From: Zantedeschia hybrid cultivar | Lineage: Eukaryota; Streptophyta; Magnoliopsida; Alismatales; Araceae | DNA length: 64,000 nt | Assembly (NCBI GenBank): GCA_030544215.1 | Contig: JARZZO010000004.1 | Span: forward strand, 16,108,501 to 16,172,500 | Reading direction: 5' to 3' | Shown here: one piece after another, positions 1 to 11,461 of the stretch | Layout of the letters: the number at the start of each line of letters is the position of its first letter | How positions within the stretch are numbered: position 1 is the first letter of the stretch | Notes under the pieces: generated by a model | Database searches by the model: none | Told to the model about the DNA's origin: nothing | Seen by the model: only the letters and a program-made list of their open reading frames with translations | Program-made: the position numbers and the translations under genes

Positions 1-285
1 TACATTCTGAAATCTGGAAACCCTTCTAGTATTGTTAGGATTCATTTGTTTCTATGATGTATTTGGAACTTCTCTAGGAAATTCTTTCAACTCCCTGAAT
101 TTCCGGAAGCATGAGTCTAGTTCATGTTTCCTGACCAACAAGAGTCAATCTATCTATATATCTAGTTCATTTGATCGATAACCAGGTGTTCTATGACTTT
201 GAAGAATATGTATTCTCTGGCCTCTTCTTCTCTGGAACCGCACTGGCCAAGTTGTTCAGCTTCTTGCAATTCTTTTCTGTGGCAT

Positions 286-3200
286 TCATGCATTCCGTTC
301 TGTTTTCCTGGTTGAAGACCTTAGAGAAGACAAACAGTTTGTCACTGGTTCAAGAGGATTAACTTTACTTCTGAGCCTAGGGGCTTGAGCATGTGTTGGT
401 GGAATCTGCAATGCATAGATGACAACTGTTATTCAAGATATCAAAATACCTTAAGATTCTCCAAGTACCAGTGCTAGGTGAAAACCTAAAAGATATACTA
501 TATGTTTTACCTTTTAGTAATATACAAATGGAATGAAACATGGGGGATAATTTCATATTAACCACTCTTGTATGTTAAATTTCAAAATAAAATGCTTACT
601 TGCATGTTATCCTACGTAATATCTTCACAGACTCACATATGCCATTTTAGTGGCATATGTGGAACATCTATATAATATTTTTTTTTTGAACCGGTACATA
701 TATTTATAGGGGACCGGGGGCAAAGCCTGAGAGATTCTCCAGAGTTGGAGATAATTTCGAACTGGTTGATAGTTCCGCTTAATTAGGCAAGAAATCTAGG
801 TCTACCTGATCATCCGAGAAGGTAATCCTACAATCTAGGCATAAGTATCCTAAGGGAGTTTTTTAGGCTCCAACCATGAATGGAACCTGAGACCTTCCAA
901 TTGACAGGCAAAAGGTGAACCAATTGACTAGGCAGCTGGTTCGAACGTCTGTACATATCAAATATGCCATCGAGTGGCGACTTTGAATATCATAAATATT
1001 AAGAGGGTATGTAGGATAATGTATCGATCAAGTATGTCATTTTAGTGGCATGTATGACACATTTGTCCATATCAAAAATGCAAGTGGCAATTTAAGCATC
1101 ATACGTATTAGGAGGGTGTGTAGGATATCAAATATGCCATCGAGTGGCGACTTTGAATATCATACATATTAAGAGGGTATGTAGGATAATGTTTCGATCA
1201 AGTATGTCATTTTAGTGGCATGTATGACACATTTGTCCATATCAAAAATGCAAGTGGCAATTTAAGCATCATACGTATTAGGAGGGTGTGTAGGATATCA
1301 AATATGCCATCGAGTGGCGACTTTGAATATCATACATATTAAGAGGGTATGTAGGATAATGTATCGATCAAGTATGTCATTTTAGTGGCATGTATGACAC
1401 ATTTGTCCATATCAAAAATGCAAGTGGCAATTTAAGCATCATACGTATTAGGAGGATATGTAGGATATGCAAGTAAGAATGGCATTTTTGAAATAACATC
1501 CAAGAGTAATTCCCAACATGTGATTTTTTATTTGGCCTACAACATTTCTTCTTACGGTGCGTTTTGTTCACACTTATGGAATGCTCCAACTTTTTCAGAG
1601 AAGCTAAAATGGGGGTGTAGTACAAAGAAAAAAGAAGCACATGTCCCCTCAAACTTTTGGATTCTCCCAAAAGGTTAATTTAAATTTGGGGCACTTGGCA
1701 CCATCACACTTACTTTCCTTCCCACTTTTAATTCTATGGGAATCCTAAAAAAAGAATAGTGAGGGGGAATCACCCCCCTCATAGTTTGGCTCAATAGCTA
1801 ATTCACTAAGAAAAAGTTGTTCATCAACTTAAAAATGTGCATTCTTTGACCCAATTCAAAATTATACCCTTCTTAAACATCAATATGTGATTTCAGGAAT
1901 GCACGATCTGTAATTCCCCAAATGTGATTTTGGTGGCCTACAATATTTCTAAGAAAAAGTAGTTTACAACTATGAAAATATTGATCAATCAAACAGCTAT
2001 TGATGTTTACAAATAGCTAATTCACTAAGAAAAAGTTGTTCATCAACTTTAAAATGTGCATTCTTTGACCCAATTCAAAATTATACCCTTCTTAAACATC
2101 AATATGTGATTTCAAGAATGCACGATCTGTAATTCCCCAAATGTGATTTTGGTGGCCTACAATATTTCTAAGAAAAAGTAGTTTACAACTATGAAAATAT
2201 TGATCAATCAAACAGCTAATGATGTTGACAAATAGCTAATTTACTAAGAAAAAGTTGTTCATCAACTTTAAAATGTGCATTCTTTGACCCAATTCAAAAT
2301 TATACCCTTCTTAAACATCAATATGTGATTTCAAGAATGCACGATCTGTAATTCCCCAAATGTGATTTTGGTGGCCTAAAATATTACTAAGAAAAAGTAG
2401 TTTACAACTATGAAAACATTGATCAATCAAACAGCTAATGATGTTTACAAATAGCTAATTCACTAAGAAAAAGTTGTTCATCAACTTTAAAATGTGCATT
2501 CTTTGACCCAATTCAAAATTATACCCTTCTTAAACATCAATATGTGATTTCAAGAATGCACGATCTGTAATTCCCCAAATGTGATTTTGGTGGCCTACAA
2601 TATTTCTAAGAAAAAGTTGTTTACAACTATGAAAATATTGATCAATCAAACAGCTATTGATCATTGTATATAACTATGAAAAGTTGTTTATAACTATTTG
2701 ATCAATCAAATAGTAAGATACAATTTTAAAATGAAATCTGTGTCCCCATTCAAAATTACCTCCTTTCAGTTATATAAAAGATGATGTGCAATTGCATAAT
2801 ATGTTGAAGGGTATTCGAATTTCAAACTTTAAGCTGATGAACACTGAAGTGAGCATGAGAAACAGCTCTCTTTTTTTTTTTCCAGAGATATGATATGATG
2901 ACCTATATAACATCATGGAAGGCAGTTTTGAAATTTACAATCAATAATGAAGCTACTGAGTAAAAATGAAAATCTAGATTTTGTGTTTCTCTTCCCCTGG
3001 GTAAACAAGAAAAGGGGACCATTGGCAAGTGTATCTATCAAGTCAATGTCAGGTTCATGGATACTCATAAGTTCCAGAGCTTGAAACCCTAAAGATAAAC
3101 TGAGAGTTTGAACCAACTCTGTTGGTGTTAACTGATTGATTAAAAAAATAAGATCAACTCAAGATTCTGGACAAGGATGTGATCAATTTGCTTAAGACAT

Positions 3201-6200
3201 GTAGACCAAAATAGAGCAGATGGTCACAAACTGCAGATTTGTCCAAGCATGTGAAAATAGTCAGAACTGCAATATGAAAATGAAAATGAAGCTACTGAGT
3301 AAAAATGAAAATCTAGATTTTATGTTTCTCTTCCTCTGGGTAAACAAGAAAAGGGGACAGCATTGGCAAGTGTATCTATCAAGTCAATGTCAGGTTCAGA
3401 TAACTCATAAGCTGCGGAGCTTGAAACCCTAAGATAAACTGAGAGTTTGAACCAACTCTGTTGGTGTTAACTGATTGATTAGAAAAATAAGATCAACTCA
3501 AGATTCTGAACAAGAATGTGATCAATTTGCTTAAGACATGTAGACCAAAATAGAGCTGACGGTCACAAACTGCAGATTTGTCCAAGCATGAGAAAATGGT
3601 CAGAATTGCAATATGAAAATGAAAATGAAGCTACTGAGTAAAAATGAAAACCTATATTTTATGTTTCTCTTCTCCTGGGTAAACAAGAAAAGGGGACACC
3701 ATTGGCAAGTGTATCTATCAAGTCAATGTCAGGTTCATGGATAACTCAAGCTCCAGAGCTTGAAACTCATAAGCTCCAGAGCTTGAAACCCTAAGATAAA
3801 CTGAGAGTTTGAACCAACTCTGTCGGTGTTAACTGATTGATTAAAAAATAAGATCAACTCAAGATTCTGAACAAGGATGTGATCAATTTGCTTAAGACAT
3901 GTAGACCAAAATACAGCTGACGGTCACAAACTGCAGATTTGTCCAAGCATGTGAAAATAGTCAGAACTGCAACATGAAAATTTAGCCACAAAGGATGTGC
4001 CCCTCACTTCAACAGATATTTTCCTTAACGTAGACATTGAATTTATGGTTGGACAACACATTTCACTCGAAATGACTTCTCCTTTTATCAATGACATACT
4101 CCATCTATATCACAAGTGATGATAAATATTACATCCCGTACATGATGGTTTTTTCTTATATGACAGAAAGAAAGATTTTTTTTTTTTCCAATGTGTGAAG
4201 TTGAAGAATGAATACCCTTCATCACCACATGTCTCATAAACAGAGGAACATGGATACTTTAATGGGTTAACAAATTTTACCAAAGATCCTGCCATATTAT
4301 TGTCATGACCTAAAAAGTGTTTTTTCTTCCTCGGTTATAGTAGCAAATATACATTTCTTAAGCTGCACCATGATCATCATAGATGTCCATCTAGCAAGCA
4401 GTTGCATCTACTAATAGAAACATTCTAGAGTATTCCAAATAAGGAAGTCAAGGTCTCTCAAACTATGACAGCATCTCCTGACTCCATGTAGGGTTTTTTT
4501 TTTTTTGCTTGGACAGGAGTGGCAAAACTTTGAGACATGCAATGAAGATATTTTGGAAGAGTGAAAATACCAAAAATAGACTTTGATTCTGATTGATGAG
4601 TTCTTTTTCCAAGCATACAAATTATTTTCATTAAAGTAATAATGAAAAATAACCAATCTCCGGATTCTGAAGCCTTTTCCAAGATGTGACTGAAAGTATT
4701 GACTATACAGTAATTCTACTAGTAAGCAAATATGTCCAAGTATAACCTGACTGAGTCCAGGGAATAGATGCTTTCCCTCCAATAAGATTTCTTTAGTACA
4801 AGGAACAGATGATTGTCTTTATGTCTTTATTATACGTCATTGTGCCTTAATTTACTAGTAAACAAATATGTCCATGTATATCCTTAAGAATCTTAACAGT
4901 CCAAGGAACAGATGGTTTCCCTCCATTGGTAGCTTTATACCACTTATTTCATTTTTAAAATTGAAATATTATGATAGCTCTCCTGGAAGAGAAGCCAAAA
5001 GATGATTTGGACTTCAACAAGTGCAGAATTGAATGGAATTCCTGATATTTGATAAATGCATAAAAGTTGTGATAGGTTCTTGCTTGCAGTGCATAAATGG
5101 AAAATAACCAATCTCTGGATTCTGAAGCCTTTTCCAAGATGTGACTGAAAGTATTGACTATACAGTGATTCTATTAGTAAGCAAATATGTCCTAGTACCT
5201 GAGTGAGTCCAGGAAATAGATGCTTTCCCTCCAATAAGATTTCTTTAATACAAGGAACGGATGATTGTCTTTATGACTTTATTATACGTTATAGTGCCTT
5301 AATTTACTAGTAAACAAATATGTCAATCTTAACAGTCCAAGGAGCAGATGGTTTCCCTCCAATGGTTGCGTTATACCACTTATTTCATTTTTAAAATTGA
5401 AATATTATGATAGCTCTCCTGGAAGAGAAGCCAAAAGATGATTTTAACTTCAACAAGTGCAGAATTGAATGGAATTCCTGAAATTTGATAAATGCATAAA
5501 AGTTGTGATAGGTTCTTGCTTGCAGTGCATAAATGCAAAAGGAAACAAAATTTGATTCCTGTAAGGGATTTTGCTTTCCAAATTTCTGAAGAGGAGTTAA
5601 TTTTCACTGCTTTATGGTGAGTCAAAGGGTTGAAACTAACCAGTAAACTCTGAATAGTAACTACCAAACAGAGTACTGAAGCCCTTTTTCCAGAATTTGC
5701 TAAAATTTCTTACTTCAGAGATACATGTTTATTAAGATACGAAAAGCTTTCCTAGACCGAAAGTTTTATCAGTCATGAGAGGGCGAATGCATTCAGAAGC
5801 TTTGCTAGTTAGAGACCAAAAAGTTTGCTGGTCATGAGAATAGCTAAATAACCACAACTACTTCAACTCAAAACAAGAGACAAAAATCTTATGAATGTAG
5901 CTGCATTTACACTATGGTAAATAAACCTAAAAAACAGAAAGCTTATCTCAATCTAGGTGGGACAGAGTAGGCAGTTGTACATCTAATAGAACCAATTCAG
6001 TCATATGACAGCAATCGCATGACTGATTAAATAATTTTTGACTGCAGTGAGAGTTATTCTTGGTTACCAAACAAGAGTAAACCAATCATTCATGAGAAGT
6101 ATATACCTTCTTGATCTCGTTCTTTGGGGGCTCAGTCTTGTGATAAAAATCCGGCATCGGCCTCGCCTTGAACCCAAGACTTTGGCGTAGTCTTTTTAGT

Positions 6201-9200
6201 TCATTTTCAGCCATTTCCTAACATAAATACAGGAACAAAATTTAGAGACCCAAACAGCAAGATGAAGTCATAGGGCTCTGAGGTTGCAGCAATTATTAGA
6301 TTACTTAAGTTCACAAGACTTTGGCGTAGTCTTTTTCATTTTCAGCCATTTCCTAACATAAATACAGGAACAAAATTTAGAGACCCAAACAGCAAGATGA
6401 AGTCATAGGGCTCTGAGGTTGCAGCAATTATTAGATTACTTAAGTTCACAAGACTTTGGCGTAGTCTTTTTCATTTTCAGCCATTTCCTAACATAAATAC
6501 AGGAACAAAATTTAGAGACCCAAACAGCAACATGAAGTCATAGGGCTCTGAGGTTGCAGCAATTATTAGATTACTTAAGTTCACAGTCTTGCATCCAAAA
6601 ATTCAAAGAAAACTCGACACATGTGATGTGTGCCAACCTTGGCTTTCACTTGACGTTGCAGCTTCTCAGCATTAAGCTTCTCTTCAAGCTTAAGGAAAAA
6701 CTGCAAAAGCATTCGACAATGCAATAAGAGAGGAAATGTTATACTAACGTAAGTAGTGCTTCTTACACAGTACACAAAAGGGATTAATAAAAAAAACTAC
6801 CACCTCTTTCCTTTTTTCTGCTCTTTCTTCACACCTGAAGCTGAAAGGGGAGCATACAATCTGGGAAGGTCTCTTCCAGTTGCTGCTTGAAGATTTCCAG
6901 CAACTGTTAGATAAAAAAAAAAAAAAAAAAAAAACATTAAGTTTCTGGTGATCTACGGTTGCTGAGTGCAGAAAACTCCACATTTGTGTACAAAAAGTTA
7001 TTGGTAAAATAAGAAAACTCGTTATAACAGCAGAACTTACTCCGTTGAAATATATTGGCACATTGCATTGATTTTTTTAATTTTTGGGTGTGTCTTTTGA
7101 GAAGGGGTTCTTGTGCTGAAATAAGAATTGGTCAGTGCACTTGACCAGAAGCAAGGTAGAACCTTGGTACTTCAGAACACATAATACTCAGCATAGGTAT
7201 GGTATGGACGCATGCAAAAATTTTGACATTTAAAACATTCATGGAAACCTGGTCTCAACCTATTTTCAAAAGTATACACATGGAAGATAAGGTATACCTT
7301 TTGGTATCTGACTGAGGAGTTGATGAAACAGCTCTAGGGATGCCAGCTGCATGTACCTGGAATTTTAGAGGATCCATTGTTAGTCATACATGTGAAGAAT
7401 AGCAAAAATGATGCAAAATACTTCCAAAAAGAAGGCATACCCTGGTAGAAGTTATGAGGGTGCTTTTACAGTGAGGCGTCAAAGGAGATGCTTTAGAGGG
7501 TCCGATCGCCAGCTTTGAATCCACAATTTTCTCATTAATTGGTGTGATTTTGGTTGTTGAATGTGTCACTTCACTGGCATTTTGTGAAAATAAATTGATT
7601 GACATGTGCAATGAATTGGGAGCTGAAATCTTCTTATCGTTCGTGTCACGTGAGGACTTCTTATTAGGGATAGAGACATTTTCTTTTCTAGGACGGCTTG
7701 GTGTCACAGACTTTACAGGAGATGGCAACCTTGTGGACGTTCTACTGAAAATTGGCCATTTTGAAGCCAAAAACTTTTGTAACTTCTTCTCCTTTGATGC
7801 CGAAACTTCCTGGTTAGCAGCAGAACTTTCCTGAAATACCAAAAGTTGAAGATACACAATTGTCACTGCTGAAACTAAAAGGAAAAGGATCTTACTAAAA
7901 TTTACCACATAAACTTAGTGCCCTCACCTGCAGTGGGGGTTTCATTGGTTGGCTGGTCCTGCTTGGCTCTGCCTCAGTCATAGCATTTTGGTTCTCCACA
8001 TCCCCAGTCGTTTTTGTTGGCATTGTTCTTGATGGGTCCTCTGCAAGACCTAGATTATTTTCTACTTCAGTATATTTTTCCTCTGATTTCACAGACTCAG
8101 GTGTCTCTTTATCTAAGGAAGAGTTGTTTGGCGGACAGGAGGACAAGATTCTCGTTGGGGATCCCATAATAGTTTGATCTTCCACTACATAGTCTTCTGG
8201 CTCTATCTTTGGTTCCTCTAAATCATCTCCATTTGAACCAGAGTCGTTTCGTGGATAAACAGGAACACCAGCATGAGCACCTGCTTCCTGGACTACTTGT
8301 AATGCCACGTTCGCCTTGGCTTCAACTGGTGATTGTGCCACTTGTGGCCCAGTATAAGCCGAATTGGTATTCCCATGCTTGTAATCCCTCTCATCTTTAG
8401 TCTCTTCTACAGGACAGATAGTAGTGGCAGCATTTGCTTGCTCAAGTCGTGCTGCAGCCTTCCTCTTGTAATGGTCCTCAAAATATGCTTTCTTCTGAGC
8501 GACGGAGCCCGGCTTCGAGCACTTCTCAGCCTCTTCTAAATGTCTATTCTGACAGAAAGATGACCACTTTCCCCATTCCAAAGACTCCGACATGTACCTC
8601 CCGAAGGAGATTGAACCCTCTAATCTAGGAATTGAAATCCCCTGCCAAATAAATTGCACATTTTTCTTAGTGCTTACTGAGGGAAAGTCACCCAGTTGAC
8701 ATCAAATACTAATGCAAACTGATTACATCAAAACTAGTTGACGATGAAGTGCAAACCCACCCAATCACCCAAGCAAAAAGGAAAAAAAAACTTAATAAGA
8801 TTGGATAAAGCAATTAGCCGCAAATAAACTTCAGAAGAAAAAGAAAAACTCATGAAAAGGGCAGGAATTAAAAGACGAAATACCAAATAGCCATGCCTCA
8901 TAAAACCGAGTCAATGTCTGAAGGAAAACTCGCCGTCTCATCATAAAAGAGCCGCAAGATTGCATTTTGAAAGATGCTCAACAGTAAGTAAACCATCGAA
9001 ATCGATTACAAAGTGCAAGCTATATATATGAATCCCCGAGACAGGAGCGCCATGAAATGGGAAACCAATGTTTTTGAGAAGAAGAAGAACAGAAGAAAAC
9101 AAAAAGCGGGGGATCCGATTTGGGTCTTCCCGTTGGGCATGCATATGATATGCTTACCTCTTCCTCCCCATTAGCAACCGCAGGAGGATTGTAGAAACCC

Positions 9201-9226
9201 TGCGCCACACAAGCTGCGTCCCCCAT
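286..9226 (-). CDS. TPX2-domain microtubule-binding protein, WVD2-like 7 type (9 coding exons)
   Basis: Exons read on the minus strand: 9226-9158, 8641-7928, 7830-7441, 7356-7298, 7115-7041, 6903-6804, 6700-6638, 6217-6107, 405-286 (TGA stop). All introns are GT..AG and all phases agree, giving 566 aa. Residues about 33-78 carry the N-terminal block of the WVD2-like 7 group (SISFGR, SLEWGKWSSF, LEEAEKCSKPGSVAQKKAYF). The middle is Ser/Thr/Pro-rich. Residues about 454-515 are the TPX2 C-terminal domain (PFSFRCEERAEKRKE, FFLKLEEKLNAE, LRQSLGFKARPMPDFY). The last exon opens with IPPTHAQAPRLRSK, which fits the usual continuation after this domain. The family binds and bundles cortical microtubules. 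I chose the ATG at 9226; an in-frame ATG at 9247 would add 7 residues. The final intron (406-6106) is unusually long and repeat-filled, so exon 9 is the least certain exon. A neighbouring gene for context is not visible. Confidence 0.9.
676..950 (-). mobile_element. tRNA-derived SINE-like insertion
   Basis: Read on the minus strand, the right end (about 945-865) resembles a tRNA head. GCTGCCTAGTCAATTGG fits an A box and GGTCTCAGGTTCCATTC a degenerate B box. The left end finishes in an A run (the T run at about 680-690), as expected for a SINE tail. The insertion splits a partial unit of the adjacent 170-bp array: sequence like that unit resumes on both sides, with imperfect flanking similarity (acatctatat / acgtctgtacatat) that could be a decayed target-site duplication. 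The family was assigned by structure only. Confidence 0.5.
961..1470. repeat. Tandem array, 170-bp unit, 3 copies
   Basis: The motif aatatgccatcgagtggcga starts at 961, 1131 and 1301, giving an exact 170-bp period. Each unit holds two degenerate halves (a 'gcatgtatgacacat' half and a 'gcatcatacgtattagg' half). Sequence like the unit also occurs left of the SINE (about 600-672), so the array once extended further. It lies in the last intron of the TPX2-family gene. Confidence 0.95.
1796..2660. repeat. Tandem array, 219-bp unit, about 4 copies
   Basis: The motif agctaattcactaagaaaaa (one ttcact-to-tttact variant) starts at 1796, 2015, 2234 and 2453, an exact 219-bp period with few substitutions. 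The last unit fades after about 2660. It is unrelated in sequence to the 170-bp array beside it. It lies in the last intron of the TPX2-family gene. Confidence 0.95.
2949..3985. repeat. Tandem array, 339-bp unit, 3 copies
   Basis: The motif gaagctactgagtaaaaatg starts at 2949, 3288 and 3627, a 339-bp period. The third unit carries an extra internal copy of about 20 bp (the 'ctccagagcttgaaac' motif occurs twice near 3750-3790). No gene is seen; short ORFs here are by-products of the repeat. Confidence 0.95.
4640..5567. repeat. Tandem duplication, about 455-bp unit, 2 copies
   Basis: Sequence at 4640-4800 recurs at 5095-5240 (ccaagatgtgactgaaagta at 4679 and 5134), and 4912-5100 recurs at 5348-5535 (offset 436 because of small indels). 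Together they form a direct duplication of about 440-455 bp. It is the fourth separate array in the same intron. Confidence 0.9.
6177..6590. repeat. 135-139-bp tandem repeat containing copies of the exon-8 acceptor
   Basis: The motif agactttggcgtag starts at 6177 (inside exon 8), 6316 and 6451. The duplicated unit spans the first part of exon 8, its splice acceptor and the adjoining intron sequence. Intron 7 therefore contains two extra acceptor-plus-exon starts, at 6352 and 6487 on the minus strand. In these copies 4 bp of exon are missing (agttcatt reduced to catt), so the decoy exon reads 13 codons and then TGA. Confidence 0.9.
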
Positions 9227-9560
9227 CGAAGCCCACACGCACACCACCAGAGCCTATCCAGAAGAAACTGATAAGCCAAGAAAGCCCCCCCACACACTAG
9301 TACCACCACGTTGGAGCACCCGCACCCTCCCCCTAGCCTTTTGAGGGCGTTTTGAAATTCGAATGCGAATCCCCGAAAAGGAAGAAAAATAAAAGTTGGT
9401 GCAGGTGGCGCCCCTCTGCCACCAGGATGAGGTGCAGGAAAAGGGAAGGCTCCTCTCTCTCTCTAGTATCTCCAAATTCTCTCTCTACTTTCTCTCTCTT
9501 GCTGTGGCGAGTTCGTTTCCGCTTTGCTTGGCGTCTGTGAGGGATCTTTTATTCGCACCC
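9227..9560 (-). promoter_or_regulatory. 5' leader and core promoter of the TPX2-family gene
   Basis: The stretch upstream of the ATG carries CT-rich tracts at about 9450-9465 and 9479-9502. These read as GA repeats on the sense strand, a common feature of plant 5' leaders. A TATA-like AATAAAAG lies on the minus strand near 9546-9553, which would place the start of transcription near 9515-9520. The start site is inferred from composition only. Confidence 0.35.
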
Positions 9561-10140
9561 CAGTGTGCGCCCCACGGATGAACCAAACCCTTGATAGGCT
9601 GATTCCCACACCCGCATTCTTAACGTGGACGCTGACATCTTCATGCGGCGAGCCATGGGACAGATGGGGGCGTATCTGCAAGTGATGAGGGGGGTGAGAA
9701 TATCACAACGGACACCTGTGGTTAGATTGTAACGTTCCGAGGGCGTCCCAACGTCTATATTTGCGCTTTTCACGTCGGCTTTTATGGGCCGGTTTTTTGT
9801 AGTTACCCAAAATAGGAACGCGGAACCTGGATTGGTGGTTTTAATCTCACTCCGTCCTTTGGGAGATGGCACTCTCTTGTCTGTTATGTCTCCTCTTTCG
9901 TGGATGCCGGGTGGGTGACAAAGATGGGTGGCTTTTAGAATGGTGGTGTGGGAATAGGCTCGCCTTCCAACGGCTGATTTGAGCGGGATTTGAATTTTAA
10001 ACGCAGCAGCAAAAGGGAAGGCTGAGTTTGTTTTTATGGAAGGACAACGGGGGAGGAGCTGCGTTTGCCTTGAAACTCTAGATATCCATAGAGATGCGAT
10101 TTTTGGGACAACTTGGTACAAGGTGCAGGCTGCAGTTTAC
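9561..10140. other. Intergenic region, no supported gene
   Basis: This is moderately GC-rich sequence upstream of the TPX2-family gene. A 190-codon minus-strand ORF crosses it, but the protein shows no recognisable domain and runs into the promoter and leader. I see no RNA gene or transposon ends. Confidence 0.5.
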
Positions 10141-11461
10141 TTCATGGCATTGATTGGTTTGGCCTTTTTTAAGGAGTTGACTGAAATGCCCTAAAATATT
10201 GAAATACTTGGATTGTGAAGTTGTTGATTTTAAATGAACAAAAAAAAAATCCATCATTTTACTGTAACAATGTCTTAAAAATGGACTAAAGACTTAGTCC
10301 ATGAGTTCGGAATTAATGAAAAGACAATCCGTGATTTTCATTTTCAATTGTTTTCGATAAAAAAGGTCAATTAAAGAATTCTCTTGTAAAATAGCTCATC
10401 TTGACATGTTATGTTTCAGCATTTTCTTTTCATTGAAGTGATGTCAATGTTGTTACATTACCCCACATTTATCCAAAAATTATTGGGTTTCTTAATCTGC
10501 AAAAGTTGGTCAAATTTAATTCTCCGTCTATTGACCAGAAAACATCACTTTAGGTCCAAAGGTTAGAAATTTTTAATTTTAACTCCAACCCGTTAGCTCT
10601 TATCGTTTGGGGGACTGAAAATCCCAAATTACCCCTATTGATAACTTTTCATTGGATCTATTCGTGATGAAAAATATCAATGCTATGCCTATGCATGCCA
10701 TGAAATTCAGAATTAGACAAAACCTTAAGGTTATTGGTCCAACTCGGACTGAGTCGTTTCATATCTCAAATTGACATGTCTCTTCATCCGAACTTGTTTC
10801 ATATCATAGTATAAGCATTAAGAAATTTAATAATCTAGTACTGTTACATAAGGAAGAGACTTCTGTTCAATGACACGATAAAATGATATTTGATTTTGCA
10901 CGGTCTACTAAGGTCTGCAATAAATGTAATAGAAAGAACTCGTTTGTTAATTAAACTAGGGAAATATAATGGACCCAAAGTTAACTTTCTTATAACTTTG
11001 AACTAGACATTAAATTTAAAGGCTTAGAATTTAATGGATTGGAAGTTAAATTTTAAAGGATTGGAAATTTAACATTTAGTATTTAAAGGGTATTCTTGTC
11101 ACTTAACATTCGTAACGTGAGCTAGAGTTACAGAAATGTTTGGCTTTGGACCGGATGTAAAGAAGTTTGTGTTTGGAGGACTTTGTGTGTTGAACAGTTG
11201 TGAGTGGACCGGGAATTAAAGGCACAGGCCATTTCTAGACTGCAGGTCAAATTCTCGAAAATGTTAACTTTAAACAACCCAAACTAACAATGCATGAAGT
11301 AAAACATGTAAACATAAGTTTGACAGATGGTGAACCAAAGGCATTAATAACAACTTGTCTTTTAACTTGAGGTGGCATATCTTTCCATAAAGAAGAAAAA
11401 TAGATCTGTATGTTTGCCAATGTATTTAAAAATAGATTAAAAACATCATCTATGAGTTTAC
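10141..11461. other. Left flank of the gypsy element, containing a diverged paralogue of the insertion site
   Basis: No gene is recognised. The stretch at about 10275-10460 (ending gagttcggaattaatgaaaa and onward) resembles the sequence formed by joining 11431-11461 to 19950-20115, the two flanks of the gypsy insertion. The stretch at 11330-11395 (gaggtggcatatctttccat) also recurs at 20195-20215. This was therefore a locally duplicated sequence before the retrotransposon inserted. Confidence 0.6.

Noticed and set aside
870..950. A functional tRNA gene
   Set aside because: Only A- and B-box-like similarity; no cloverleaf or anticodon arm could be made. It fits a SINE head.
9549..10121. 190-codon minus-strand ORF upstream of the TPX2-family gene
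   Set aside because: No domain, low-complexity mixture of residues, and overlap with the promoter and leader of the supported gene on the same strand.
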